DNA from: Sternotherus odoratus
Lineage: Eukaryota; Chordata; Testudines; Kinosternidae
Reading direction: 5' to 3'
Assembly (NCBI GenBank): GCA_032164245.1
Contig: JAVMKO010000003.1
Coordinates: forward strand, 135,521,259 to 135,585,258
DNA: 64,000 bases
Part shown: one piece after another, positions 48,301 through 58,639 of the stretch
How the letters are laid out: each line of letters begins with the position of its first letter
How positions within the stretch are numbered: position 1 is the stretch's first letter
Notes under the pieces: generated by a model
The model's input: the letters and a program-made list of their open reading frames with translations, nothing else
Databases searched by the model: none
What the model was told of the DNA's origin: nothing
Program-made: the position numbers and the translations under genes

Positions 48301-51300
48301 CTCTCAGAGAAATTCTAAGCAAAGTGATGTCATTCATGGTTGCCTGTTTGAAATACGGACTGCAATTAGTAGGGAGATAAAAGGTTCCCAGCTGCAAAGT
48401 AATCTTTTCCGCTGAAGACCAACCGCCCGCCCCCCCGAACGCGCACCCGCCCCCCCCCCTCCCCGCCAGCCCATAGCGGTAGCTAGCAGGGAATTTGAAG
48501 AGTCTGCAAGTGGTTGCTTCCGCTTAAGACCGAACGCGCTCCCAAATCCCCGCCTCCCCCCGCCAGCCCGAAGCGGTAGCTAGAAGGGAATTTGAAGAGT
48601 CAGTTTGCAAGTGTTTGCCTCCGCAGAAAAGCCTCAGCCAGCCCTTAGCGAGAGATTTTTGGCTTTGTTTTGCAGATCGCGGTTCAGTGGGAGCCACGCG
48701 GTGGGGGGAGGAGGTCTCCACGTGGTGGGGGGAGGAGGTCTCCACGTGGTGGGGGGAAGGGGGTGGGGTTACTCTAGAATATCCAAGTGCTTCTTTTAAA
48801 TATGGATTTGAACTGACCATGGCCGGCTGCACGGTGATTTCAGAAGCCGTGTTGGGCTGAGGCACGCATGTGTGTGTGAGATGCTGTGACTTTTCTGTGA
48901 GCCATTCAGTCACTTTTAGGTGTAGAATATGACCTTGTACAGAAATCATATCAGGCCTCTGAATACTGAGGTTGCCAATTGCATAGTACTCCCATTGTGT
49001 TCCGTCCGAGACTGCATCTGTCTCATAACCTTGAATGTATCTGTCTCATAACCTTGAATGTATCTGTCTCATAACTTTCAAACTTTCTTTGCCCACATTC
49101 GCCCACAGATTATCTCAGAATCCCCCGTCCTGCTCCTCACGCCGTGCATCGCAGATATGAAAGCGTAAAAAGAAAACGCGCGATGATATGTTCAGTGAAC
49201 TCACATGATGATATGTTCACTGAACTCCTGGAGAACTCGCGCGCTGAGTCAGCCCGCCAGACGGAATGGAGGGAAAGATGGCTACAGTCAAGGCAGGAAT
49301 CGAGAGCCGCAGCAGAAAAGAGAAAAGAAATGTGGCTGCAGCGATAGGAGCGCGAAGAAAGACGTATGGATGCTTTGCTCCGGATAATGGAGGACCAAAG
49401 CGACATGCTGCGCTGTCTGGTGGAGCTGCAGCAGGGCCAAAGATCGCCTCTGCATCCCCTGTCTAACCACCTCCCCCCCTCCCCAACTCCCATAGCTTCC
49501 CCACCCAAACGCGGGGTGAGAACCCTGGCGGGGGAAGCTCCGTGGACCGACCCACTCCACCCCACAAGCCAGCACAAGCAGCAGCAGGATGAGGTTCTCT
49601 GAAAACTTTTAAAAGCTGCTGTGTCTTGGTCCCTCTCCTCTCCCCTCTCCCCCCCTCCTCTGTCCGCTCCTCCACCAGTGCGACTGCTGGTTTCCCTCCT
49701 CACCCACCCCTTCTTGCCTACCTTGCCAGTGATCCCCTGTATTTGTAATGAAGCAATAAAGGAACCATGATTTTTAAAACCATGAATTTATTTCCTCTGC
49801 AAGCATGGGGAGGGGGGAGGGAAAGAGGGTGCAAGGACGGCAGGCTTAGGACAGAGCAGAGCAAGGGAGCAGGTTCTCAAACGCCATCTTGGGCACTCAG
49901 AAAACTGGTTTTCAAGGTGTCCCTGAGGCGCAGCGCGCCCTGGTGCGCTCTTCTACTTTCCTTGCTGTTTGGCTGCTGGTAAGCAGCAGACAGGCAATTT
50001 GCCTCTGCCTCCCAGCCCGCCATAAAATTTCCCCCTTGCTCTCACAGAGATTGTGGAGCACAGAGCAAGCAGCAATAACAATGGGGATATTTCTCTCGCT
50101 GATGTCTGAGCGAATCAGTAACGAACGCCATCTCCCCTTCAGATGGCCAAATGCACACGCTACAGCCATTCTGCACTTGCTCAGCCTGTAGTTGAACAGC
50201 TCCCGACCCCTGTCCAGGGCTCCTGTGTAGGGCTTCATAAGCCAGGGCATTAGGGGGTAGGCTGGGTCCCCAATGAGAACAATGGGCATTTCCACCCCCG
50301 CCACACACGGAAATTTTCTGGTCGGGGAAGAAATTGCCTTGCTGCAGCTGTCTAAAAAGCCTAGAGTTCCTGAACACTCGAGCGTCATGAAGCTTTCCCG
50401 GCCACCCCACGTATAGGTCGGTGAAACATCCCTTGTGGTCAACCACTGCTTGCATGATCATAGAATAATATCCCTTCCGGTTTCTGTCCTCTGCGGCCTC
50501 GTAGTCCGGTGCCAGGATAGGGATATGAGTCCCATCTATAGCCCCACCACAGTTAGGGAATCCCATGGCGGCAAAGCCATCTATTGTAGCTTGCAGGTTT
50601 CCGAGGTTTATAACCCTGGGTAGCAGCAGCTCGACGATTGCCCTGCTTACTTGCATCACAGCAGAGCCCACTGTAGATTTTCCCACCCCAAACTGATTCG
50701 CCACTGACCGGTAGCTGTCTGGCGTTGCAAGCTTCCAGAGGGCTATCGCCACTCGCTTCTCAACTGTGAGGGCCGCTCTCATTCTGGTATTCTTGCGCTG
50801 GAGGGCCGGGGACAGCAAGTCACAAAGTTCCATGAAGGTGCCCTTTCGCATGCGGAAGTTTCTGAGCCACTGGGAGTCATCCCAGACCTGCAGCACTATG
50901 CGATCCCACCAGTCCGTGCTTGTTTCCCTGGCCCAGAATCGGCGTTCCATGGCATCAGCCTGCCCCATTGCCACCAAATTTGCCAGATTGTCGGTCACCC
51001 TACTTCCAAAAACGTCAGTGTCCCTGTCCCTGCTGTGCATGTCCAAGTCCATCTCCTCCTCACTGTCGTCGGGTTCCAGAAAGCACAGTTGTCTCCGGAT
51101 CGCATTCCTCTGCAGACGGTACAGCATGAAATCCACAACCGTGCGCGAGGTCTTCACAACGGCCATTACTGCAGCCGTGGCATCAGCGGGCTCCATGCTT
51201 GCAGTGCTATGGTGTTAGCGCAGCGCAGAGAAAGGGAGCGAATAATGGGATGCCTAGCCACAGTACACCGCTCAAAATGGGGGTCGGCGGCGCGGAAAAA

Positions 51301-54300
51301 GGGCGCGAAATTATGAAATGCCTACCCATAGTGCAGCACTCGAAATGGTGCCTGCTGGGGACTCCGGGAAGTGTGGGATAGGTACCCACAGTGCAACGCT
51401 CGCTATGTCGACGCTTGAAAAAGTTGTGCAGACAGACACTGTCGACTTGCTGTGCTTTGTGGGGACACACAGAATCGACTGTATACAGTCTGCTTTAAAA
51501 AAATCGACTTAAAGAAAATCGACCTACTGCTGTAGTGAAGACATACCCTAGGTTCTCACTTCAGCAGGATACATGGTTTGTTCCCCTGCCTTACAACAGA
51601 AAGAACTTGCTATTCAGCATGTACCCCTCCAATTAAAGGCAAAATCCTGCTCTTATATGTATGTGTGCTGCTCCCAAGGAAAGTCCTGTACAGTATTTTC
51701 TTAATTTCAAGTATATAGTCAACTTTGCCTTAAACGCCTTTATGCCCTCACCTGACTCATCACAATGCTGACATTCTACACTTCGGCAACTCTGTGAAGA
51801 AGCCCTTCATAATATCTAGCCCAAATGTTACAACTTAGAAACAAGCTTCTCCCTTTAGGGATGAAGGGTGTGGCAGGGTGGGCCTGACCCAGCCCTGCCA
51901 CCCCTTTAAGAGGGAGAAAAACCCTCTGCAAACCTCCCTGCAGAGAAGGCTAATTAGCCACCTGGGCTGCAGAAGGCTCACAGTTGATGAGTTGCACCTG
52001 GCAGCCTCCCCAGGGGGGATAAAAGCCTGCCAGGCAGGAAGCCCAGGGTGGTGGTGTGGTGGAGTGAGATAGAAAGAGAGAAGGAGGCTAGGGAAGCAGG
52101 AGGGAGAAGTATTTAGACTTTGGATCCCTGTGGGCCAGGAAGAAGGGAGTTACCTTCCTGAGCTGTGGCCTGTCTCCCTGAGCTACAGGATATTGAGCTA
52201 AACTGTTAGAGCTGTATATAGTAGGTGGTGGGGTTTGCACAAAGCTGCACTGTGAATAAAGAGCACTGTTGGGAGCCACAAAAGAGTCTCCTGCCTGTTT
52301 GTGACGAGGGGGCGAGAAGGCGATCTTTAACAAGGGGTTATCTCCTGCATCCTCATACACCTTTAGACACCTGAAGACAATTACATTATCACCTCTTTGT
52401 TTCTTCTTTTTTAGGTTAAACATGTTTAAATTTTTGTCAGCAGACACACATGCAAGGCCATGATTCTGTCTTGTTGCCTTCCCCAGTATTCACCCTGTAA
52501 TCTGGATATCCTTTCTAAAATGAGATGCACAAAAGTTGCACATGATTCTAAGAACGCCATTTCCAAGATCTTAAGCAGAGACATCCCTATAACCCAGTTG
52601 CTAGGGCAGAGGCCTGAGATTTGGTGAGCATGGGTTTTACCCTTGGCTCTCAGATGGAATCACTAGCCCTGATTTCCCACTACCCTAGCTCCCTGTGTTG
52701 TCATTTACACGTGTGAAATGCTACCAGATCAGAACAGTACATGTGCATTGACTATGCACAGATGTAAATGACTATGCGGAGCCTGAGGCAGTGGAGAACC
52801 AGGCCCAACAGTATGATCCTGGCCAATTGAATGAATCTCTCCCTGCTTCAGTTTTTCTATCAGTAAAGCGAGGCTAATGAGACCCGTTCACCTCTGTGGA
52901 GTATCTGGAGATCTAGATATGACAAGTGCTATGGCAAGTGTTAAGTAGGGTGTTATTTCTTTGATCTAAAAGATGTCTTTGTACTGACACAAAGCATGCA
53001 GTGAAATAACAAACCTTTCTGCTAGATCAATAACCTCCTCGAATTCACTTTGCTGCTCTGTAACAGAAACAAAGGCTCGAACTCCAGCCTGGGTTGAAGA
53101 AAAAACAAAGAAAAAACCCCTGTAATTGCCACTGGTGAAAGTGACACTTCTCTCCTGTTTTATGTATGTGTTTCCATTTATAAAGGACCTAGCCAGGAAC
53201 TGCTCTAGGAGCACGTTCACTAAACTCACTTAAGTTAAATACATCACTAAATTAGTTGAGGAAACAAATTAAAGTAGTACCAAAATAAATAACTTCTCAC
53301 CTATTCGACCGTGCAGGACTGAACAATATATTAGCCACACTGCCTCTCTCCCCCTCCTAGTCCATCCCCATCTCAAAATCCTGAGGGAAGAACTAATCCT
53401 TAATATGCCTTAAAATTCCACAGATTCAAGGCTTGTCTACACTATTGCTTAAGTCAATTAAAGTTAAGTTGCTGGGGTGTAAAAAAAAACCAACACTCCC
53501 GTGCGACGTAATGTACATCAACTTAAAGCCATGTCTACACCACGCTATGTCAACAGGAGATGCTCTTCTGGTGATTTAGCACATCTTTACTTCAGAGGTG
53601 CTAAATTGACCTTGCTGCAGCAATGCTGTGACAGCCGATTTAACGCAATAGTGAAGACAAACCCCAAAGCTCTGTTGGACCAAGGAAGAAAGCAGACTCC
53701 AGAGTCCAGAGACAAGGGCCCCTTAATGAGAACACCTTGATGGCAGGCCCCTCTACCAAGCCCTGATAGAATAAAGCACTCTTGACCGATGTTCCTGCAC
53801 CCAGAATTTGGGGAGCCCAAATGATCTATGCTAATCCTACCAGTTGCTTCACACACACACCCATCTCCCAAGCCTTTGAGTTGCTTCACCACGCAGTATT
53901 ACTGCAGTCTCGTCCAATTTGAATCAGGCAACCCAGCTGGATCTGACGGAATTACAGGTGATAATGACAGTGAGCCAAGACACTGCAATTTAAACGTCCT
54001 CCCTAGTCCTTCTCATGACCCTTTCTGCTCATTAGTTAGAGCAGTGGCAAGACGGAATAAAGTTCAGTGGGCATTTCATATGCACAAGTGTAAAATACAT
54101 ACTGATCTGCTCATTTGGCTCCACTAACAAATAAACAGATCAAAAAACCTCTATACTTACAAATTGTGCCTACAGATAGTCTCACATGCTCATGTTAGTG
54201 CTACCTCATCCTCATGCCATCACCTGCCTGTTTGCTTTACCCACAAGTTACATCTTGTCTTGACCTTGTCTTGACCTTGTCTGCTTTGTCTGCAGCCCTC

Positions 54301-56546
54301 TGAGTGAACCCCCTTGACTATGCTGCAGGATCGGGGCGTACAATTGTCAGCTGTTTGGCACAGGAGAAGTCTTTATGCTTGTATAGAATCTAGCACAATG
54401 AGGCACCAATCTAGTTGAGGCTTCCAGGTACTCCTGTAATACATAAATCCTAATAATGCCTGAGTAATGAATGAGGAGTTCTGGTGGGGAAAAAGTAATA
54501 ACTTAAAATAAGTCACTAACCTTTCTTGATTTTTCAATCACGTCATGTATGTCCTGCAAGACACAAATCATCAGTTATCATGAAAAGCACTGAGAGATCT
54601 GATTTTGTTACATTTAAGCGAGGGATGTGTAACGAGTTCCCTTCACCCCCAGAGTGCCAGCTGGAACTACTTGGCAGTTCTACACCCACCTCACTGGACT
54701 TCAGCCTTCCGAAGCAAGAATCCTGATGCTAGTAGCATCACTGACAAGCAAAGGAAGGAGAAGCCCATATTCCCCCTCTCTTTGGTTAACTTTGTAGCCA
54801 CTTAGGCCCTGATAGTGATCCTTTTGATACAGGGACACAGCAGTGACTGCCACACCACAGCACCTTCTATCTTGCTGTCACACACACCCCACACTTCCTT
54901 CCACTTGCCTCTAATGCCAGCAGCAATTTTTAAGATAACACAACAGCTTTTTCAGAGTTAAATATAATTGCACAATGATAGGAGATTCATGTTAGCTAAC
55001 CGAGTTCACACCCCTGCAAGCACCGACTGTGGTCCCCAATAGAGTATGTAGTAGTCTGTTTCTCATGTCTGCTAAGATTATTAACCAAAAGGCTAGGTGT
55101 AATCATTTCTTCCTCATCATACTCTATTTCAATGAGATGTAGACTGCACAATGGATGCACCACATATATATTTACTTTGTCCTTGGGGGCGTCAGGTCAT
55201 TTATGCCATGACACAGAGCTTTTAATATTCAGATCATTGGGGAGATTTACGATAGGTGGGTTATTTTGTTCTTCATCAGACACACAGCTAATTGCATCTG
55301 CTACATTAGTTATCGGATCTTGCATATTGGCATACAGTAGAACCTCAGAGTTACGAGCTGACGACATAATCACAAACAGGCAGCAGCAGAGCCCACAGTT
55401 TTTTTAAAAAGCCAAGTACAGTACAGTGTTAAACATAAAGTACTAAAATATAAAGGGAAAGTTTTAATTTTTTTTGACAAAGGAAACTTTCGGTGCTTGT
55501 TTCATTTAAAGTAAGAGTTAAAAACAGCAATTTTCTTATGCATAGTAGAGTTTCAAAACTGTACTAAGTCAATGTTCAGTTGTAAACTTTTGAAAGACCA
55601 GCTATAACGCTTTGCTCAGAGTTACGAACATTTCCGAGTTATGAACAACCTCCACTGGCAAGATGTTTGTAACTGTCAGGTTCTACTGTATAGACCTTGG
55701 GATACTGCACCTTTGTGACAAGTTTTCACATGTCTGGTTGCAGTTGTTTGTATTTAATGTTAACCTAGAAAGGCATAGGTCTGCCCTTCTTATCTGCCCC
55801 AGCCTGGGTGGCTCTTTGGGGTTAATCACATGTCCCGCAATCTACAGGACTGCCTGGATTTAATTAGGGCCACACAGCCCCCAGGAAGCAATTGCACCAT
55901 CCCATGAGTTATTTCAGAGTCCTAAAATGTCATCATCTTGCAATCGCAACAGTGTCATGACACAAGCAAGACCCGAGGAAGAGCTCTGTGTAGTTTGAAA
56001 GCTTGTCTCACTTAGGGTGACCAGATGTCCCGATTTTATAGGGACAATCCTGATATTTGGAGCTTTTCCTTAATATATGCCTATTACCCCTCCACAGCCC
56101 CTGTCCTGATTTTTCACACTTGCTATCTGGTCACCCTAGTCTTGCTCAACAAGAGAAGTTGGTCCAATAAAAGCTATTATCTCACCCACCCTGTCTCACA
56201 AACAAGTCTGTAAATTGCAGAGCAGAGCACAATGAGCGCTGCTCCAAATCCACCCTGCTATCAATGGGGGTTCTTCTGCCACTGACTCTACTGGGATCAG
56301 GAGTTTCTGCTGAGTATACTCCAGGCTCAGGGACTACAAGGGGGTAGAGAGAATTCAGTCACTAGCCTGGAAACAGCTGTTGTTGCAATAATACTTCGCA
56401 CACCCAGGGCTGCAAATCCAATAGCAGCAGCCCCAGCATAGGGCCTGTGGACGGAGCGCATCCGCCGCCTGCAGTCTTCATCCTACCTGCCTGAACTCCT
56501 CGGCTGTGAGGTGGCAGTGGCAATCGATGAACCAGCCCTTCTCCAT
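36247..56546 (-). CDS. TATDN3-like paralogue (copy A), TatD-family metal-dependent hydrolase, complete
   Basis: Ten minus-strand exons (56487-56546, 54521-54553, 53015-53088, 45854-45935, 43382-43444, 42722-42831, 40291-40346, 39114-39226, 38103-38183, 36247-36390) join with correct GT-AG sites and phases into 816 bases, 271 residues plus stop. TatD proteins are TIM-barrel nucleases that bind two metals. All ligands are present: HCH in IDCHCHL (exon 1), Glu in VAIGE (exon 5), His in NVHSRSAGR (exon 7), His in LLHNF (exon 8) and Asp in LETDSP (exon 9). Length matches TATDN3 (about 274). It differs from copy B to its right at about 42% of comparable positions, including HAFDG changed to HNFAG. 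No stop or frameshift is present, so it looks functional. Intron 3 holds a Harbinger transposon and an LTR, intron 8 a solo LTR. Substrate unknown. Confidence 0.92.
36895..36930. repeat. 18-bp exact tandem duplication
   Basis: aaggtttgcggcactctg twice in a row, in intron 9 of TATDN3-like copy A. Confidence 0.9.
37020..37440 (+). repeat. Unclassified interspersed repeat, retroelement-like
   Basis: A long run with an open frame at 37028-37399 and phrases such as gcctttatagg-like ggctttataggttataacca and gggcaggcagtgcagatcct, which resemble a repeat I recall from many amniote genomes. No domain recognised; not called as a gene. Confidence 0.35.
38103..38183 (-). CDS. TATDN3-like copy A, exon 9
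   Basis: 81 bases encoding [20 protein letters not shown] and SLGPTKE. ETDSP carries the catalytic Asp of the last barrel strand. Acceptor TTACAAG, donor GTACAG. Confidence 0.92.
38607..39078 (-). mobile_element. Endogenous retrovirus solo LTR
   Basis: On the minus strand it runs TGTGGCAGGGTG ... GATCTGTCACA with TG/CA ends and 4-bp duplications GTTG at 38603-38606 and 39079-39082, the size of gamma-type retroviruses. A TATA-like ataaaagg (about 38918-38925) and an aataaa polyadenylation signal (about 38681) are in the right order. A short tandem region with atagttcagctct units lies at about 38725-38830. No viral genes. Inserted in intron 8 of TATDN3-like copy A. Confidence 0.85.
39114..39226 (-). 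CDS. TATDN3-like copy A, exon 8
   Basis: 113 bases encoding [20 protein letters not shown] and [17 protein letters not shown]. It keeps the His ligand but reads HNFAG where copy B reads HAFDG. Acceptor GCTGCAG, donor GTAAGT. A retroviral solo LTR ends 36 bases beyond the exon. Confidence 0.92.
40291..40346 (-). CDS. TATDN3-like copy A, exon 7
   Basis: 56 bases encoding [18 protein letters not shown], with the His ligand in VHSR. Acceptor TAACAG, donor GTAGGT. This is the most conserved exon between the two copies (15 of 19 residues, counting the split Gly). Confidence 0.92.
40700..42700. other. TATDN3-like copy A intron 6, no feature
   Basis: The minus-strand frames at 40794-41114 and 41422-41805 have no homology I recognise and sit between well-defined exons; short fragments of old repeats are possible near 41930-42000. 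Confidence 0.5.
42722..42831 (-). CDS. TATDN3-like copy A, exon 6
   Basis: 110 bases encoding [32 protein letters not shown] and LDLP plus a split Val codon. Acceptor ATTGCAG, donor GTGAGT. Same length and phase as the homologous exon of copy B at 62727-62836. Confidence 0.92.
43382..43444 (-). CDS. TATDN3-like copy A, exon 5
   Basis: 63 bases encoding [20 protein letters not shown] and E; this Glu is the expected metal ligand of the GEIGLD strand. Acceptor ATTACAG, donor GTAGAG. Confidence 0.9.
44154..44711. mobile_element. hAT-type element
   Basis: Ends CATAGGCGCCAAC and CATAGGCGTCGAC are inverted; flanks GTCCAGTA (44146-44153) and GCCCAGTA (44712-44719) differ by one base. The GC-rich interior contains an internal inverted pair of tggcacggcaagcc-like blocks. 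TATDN3-like copy A intron 4. Confidence 0.82.
44905..45212. mobile_element. Short DNA transposon with perfect 19-bp inverted ends
   Basis: GGCTAAGATTTTGTCATGG at 44905-44923 and its exact inverse at 45194-45212. The subterminal atttttagtaaaaatcac is also partly repeated inverted near 45000. No coding capacity. Confidence 0.85.
45854..45935 (-). CDS. TATDN3-like copy A, exon 4
   Basis: 82 bases encoding [20 protein letters not shown] and HRSVTVQ, including the GIHP turn typical of TatD barrels. Acceptor is CTAAAG, donor GTGACT, phase 0 at the end. Confidence 0.9.
46179..46464. mobile_element. Degraded MITE of the gtctacac type
   Basis: AGGCCTGTGTACACACATTT on the left is loosely inverse to acggtacaacttgtgtgtgtag on the right, with tactggtataacta and ctatagtgatataaag inside. 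Intron 3 of TATDN3-like copy A. Confidence 0.5.
48695..48762. repeat. 24-bp tandem repeat, about 2.8 copies
   Basis: Unit cacgtggtggggggaggagg plus tctc, inside the Harbinger element. Confidence 0.85.
49016..49079. repeat. 23-bp tandem repeat, about 2.7 copies
   Basis: Unit atctgtctcataaccttgaa plus tgt, just before the second Myb-like exon of the Harbinger element. Confidence 0.88.
49912..51196 (-). pseudogene. Harbinger (HARBI1-like) DDE transposase, frameshifted and active-site mutated
   Basis: The ATG at 51196 opens [20 protein letters not shown]. The helix-turn-helix region reads [20 protein letters not shown]. The first catalytic Asp is in [11 protein letters not shown] and the second in GKLHDARVF. 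The frame is lost at about 50310-50330 and continues in another frame with [15 protein letters not shown]. The third acidic residue, expected as Glu in the CRM-VECAFG block, is Ala here ([15 protein letters not shown], near 50160). The copy is therefore unlikely to be active. Confidence 0.88.
51869..52325 (+). mobile_element. Endogenous retrovirus LTR, 3' end truncated
   Basis: Begins TGTGGCAGGGTGGGCCTGAC and follows the same course as the LTR at 38607: gataaaagcctgccagg, then gaataaagagcactgtt, then ctcctgcctg. It breaks off after gcgatct without the expected terminal CA. No target duplication and no viral genes nearby. Intron 3 of TATDN3-like copy A. Confidence 0.8.
52326..52450 (-). mobile_element. 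CR1 LINE fragment abutting the LTR
   Basis: Minus strand reads [20 protein letters not shown], then LKVYEDAG, resembling the CR1 ORF2 C-terminal block (LxRRGDMI...YK). It begins exactly where the LTR at 51869 stops, so the LTR may have been cut by, or inserted into, this copy. Confidence 0.6.
53015..53088 (-). CDS. TATDN3-like copy A, exon 3
   Basis: 74 bases encoding [20 protein letters not shown] and then DLAE. Acceptor is AACCCAG and donor GTTTGT; two bases are carried into the next exon. Confidence 0.9.
53430..53664. mobile_element. Harbinger-like MITE
   Basis: GGCTTGTCTACACTATTGC at the left and, inward from the right, GGGTTTGTCTTCACTATTGC. Interior has gtctacaccacgctatgtc. No coding capacity; intron 2 of TATDN3-like copy A. 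Confidence 0.7.
54521..54553 (-). CDS. TATDN3-like copy A, exon 2
   Basis: 33 bases encoding [11 protein letters not shown] between a CTTGCAG acceptor and a GTTAGT donor. Too short for ORF calling; recognised from the phase and the helix that follows the HxH strand in the family. Confidence 0.87.
55335..55688. mobile_element. TcMar/Tigger-type MITE with TA target duplication
   Basis: Ends CAGTAGAACCTCAGAGTTAC and CAGTAGAACCTGACAGTTAC are inverted and flanked by TA (55333-55334, 55689-55690). A second inverted pair, gagttacgaac, lies inside. TATDN3-like copy A intron 1. Confidence 0.88.
56015..56136. mobile_element. TcMar-like MITE with TA target duplication
   Basis: GGGTGACCAGATGTCCCGAT at the left and ATCTGGTCACCC at the right, flanked by TA. 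122 bases; 350 bases upstream of the copy A start region, in intron 1. Confidence 0.82.
56487..56546 (-). CDS. TATDN3-like copy A, exon 1
   Basis: First in-frame ATG opens [20 protein letters not shown], the beta-1 strand with the HxH metal motif. 20 codons, donor GTAGGA, phase 0. The frame is open further upstream but without another ATG. Confidence 0.9.
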
Positions 56547-57579
56547 GTGCAAAGGCTGAGGAAGGCGCCCTGCGCAGGCAAGGCCTGAGCGGCTCCTCCT
56601 CTTGCGACTCTGACAGGCAGCAGAGATTGGATACGATGACGAGCCGCCCCGCCTAGCCCGGGCACGCAGCCGCCTAGCGCTAGGGCACAGGGAGCTCCAG
56701 TCTGGCAAGATCTTCCTCTGCACACAGGATCACGGCAGGACATCCCAGCTCTGCACTACCGGGGTATTTACAGACGGTACGTTTGAGCTGGGGGGCGGGG
56801 GGAGCGAGCCCTGCTAGGTCTCCCCCTGAAGTCTCTTTCCAAACGACTCTCATTTACTGGCACAGCAGCAAAATGTGTTTAAAGGGACACTGGCATTTGA
56901 GAAATCACATTTCTAATTCCACTCCTCACTTTCGATGGGGCTAGGCATGTCCAGAAGCAGCGAATCTGGTTGTCATCTTCTCTGCCAAACGATGGACGCT
57001 GAAGATTTTGAGCGGACTGCACATTTTATATCTAGTTATAGAATTAGCGATTTCTAATGCTTTTTATAGGGTGTAATAATCACAGCCTTAGTCCTGCAAG
57101 ACCTTAAGCGTGTGCGTACCTACATTAGTGAGACCACTGGTGAATATGTACAGACAGGCTGAAGCCTTTGCAGGATCAGGACCTAGCAGCCTGTGTATTG
57201 TGATGTGGTGCTGTTTTCAGTGTCTCTCACAGCCACAGCATTACTTGTGTTGAGTGTTTTATTCTTTGTTTATCTTTAAAGTCTAAGTCCATGGTTGGAA
57301 CAGAAGCAAAATATGGAAGCTGACAGATCAGCTATGGGGAGCGTGCACCCATTTCAAAGTTCCCTAGAGGTATCTTGAGCTATACACTACCTTTGATCCA
57401 TGCCCAGAAAATCCTGATGATGATAATGGAAGCTGTGCATGCAGGTGGCTGTATGTTATTAATTATCCTTAATCAGGATTCTTCCTTCTATTTCCTGTCT
57501 TTTAAAACCATAATACACATTGCAATATATATATGAATTATTCAAATTCAGGTGTTTTATGAAGACAGAAAAAGACCAA

Positions 57580-58225
57580 GGCCTGGTCTACAGTACGCGA
57601 TTATGTCAAATTTAGCCGCATTGTCGAATTAAAACTAAATCCGTCCACACAACCAACCCCGTTTTGTCAACTTAAAGGGCTCTTAAAATCAATTTCCGTA
57701 CTCCTCCTAGGCAAGGGGAGTAGCAGTGAAATTGACCTCGCTGGTTAGAATTTGGGGTACTGCGGACGCAATTCAACGGTATTGGTCCCCAGCAGGTATC
57801 CCAGAATGCTGCATTGTGACCACTCTGGACAGCACTTTCAACTCAGATGCACTAGCCAGGTACACAGGAAAAGCCCCGGGAACTTTTGAATTTCATTTCC
57901 TGTAGTCCCAGAATCTTGAAAGAGCTCCAGCATGGACCAAATGGGAGGTACTGACTGGATCTGATCATACTATGAGAAGAATCTGTGCAGGCAGAACTCC
58001 GTTAAAAAAACACAACAGAATGCTAATGGGCTGCGGAGACTCCAAGGACTTTAGGAAAGCTACCCCTAGTGCACCCCTCCCAGAGTCAATGCTAGCCACA
58101 GTACTGTGGATGCACTTCACTGACTTAATGCGCTTAGTGGGGACACACACAATCGAGAGTATAAAATCTCTTCCAAAAAATCGACTTCTATAAATTCAAA
58201 CTAATTTCATACTGTAGACATACCC
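57580..58225. mobile_element. Non-autonomous Harbinger, internal-deletion derivative
   Basis: A 646-base unit between the two TATDN3 genes. Ends are GGCCTGGTCTACAGTACG and, inward from the right, GGGTATGTCTACAGTATG. The left 330 bases run parallel to the left end of the element at 46974, including the stretch around the gaggagtagc motif and the gctctggacagcact segment upstream of the Myb-like frame. The right end matches that element's right end, and the middle is missing. No coding capacity. Confidence 0.82.
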
Positions 58226-58639
58226 TAAGACATTTTCTTAACTTGATAAGCTAAGTAGGTGCAACTTACCTTAACACTACCACTATCTGAGGAGCAAGTA
58301 AAGCCAACCTCCCTCAGTGGTAATGCAGAAAAGTAATGATGGTGATGAAAAAGTTAGGGACAGTAGGCTGCTTACATTTTATCTTACTTAGGACTCAGTC
58401 CTTCTCCCACCGAACAACAAACAGAAAAACTCCTATGGACTTCAAAGGCAACAGGCTGTCTCTATTCCGTTGGCACCCTGACTCAATTTGTCAGTCAGAC
58501 ATCCATCGGTGGGTTACAAAAAGCCAAGGATGTCAAACAGGAGTTAAGAACATTGTTTTTAAAGAGATCTTCCAGAAGAAAAAAAAAGGAAGTTTAAAAA
58601 AAACCTGTATCCATTAAGGGAGACAAGATTTGACTTGTC

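Larger units (their letters stand above)
47399..49602 (+). pseudogene. Harbinger Myb/SANT-like DNA-binding protein gene, broken
   Basis: A Met at 47399 opens a stretch with [20 protein letters not shown], the start of the Myb/SANT-like (MADF-like) domain that helps Harbinger transposase bind DNA. The frame is lost near 47620, where a small deletion removes part of the expected domain, and resumes with [17 protein letters not shown]. An acidic stretch (about 47800-47850) is followed by a GTAAGT donor at 47931. A likely second exon starts after an ACAG near 49108; it contains an Arg/Glu-rich coiled-coil region interrupted by one in-frame TAG at 49345-49347 and ends at about 49602. An upstream ATG at 47162 is also in frame. 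Expected to be non-functional. Confidence 0.82.
46974..51548. mobile_element. PIF/Harbinger DNA transposon, near-complete two-gene copy
   Basis: A 4.6 kb unit in intron 3 of TATDN3-like copy A. The ends are imperfect inverted repeats: GGGCAGGTCCCCACTAC on the left and, read inward from the right, GGGTATGTCTTCACTAC. Both ends are followed by several short tcgac/gtcgac-rich subterminal motifs. It carries the two genes typical of this superfamily facing each other: a Myb/SANT-like DNA-binding protein (plus strand) and a DDE transposase (minus strand). Both are damaged. The target-site duplication is not clear (TTAC on the left, CTAG on the right). Confidence 0.9.

Noticed and set aside
56547..56723. 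Arg-rich N-terminal extension of TATDN3-like copy A (possible targeting peptide)
   Set aside because: The frame is open but contains no ATG upstream of 56546; it would need a non-AUG start or another exon.
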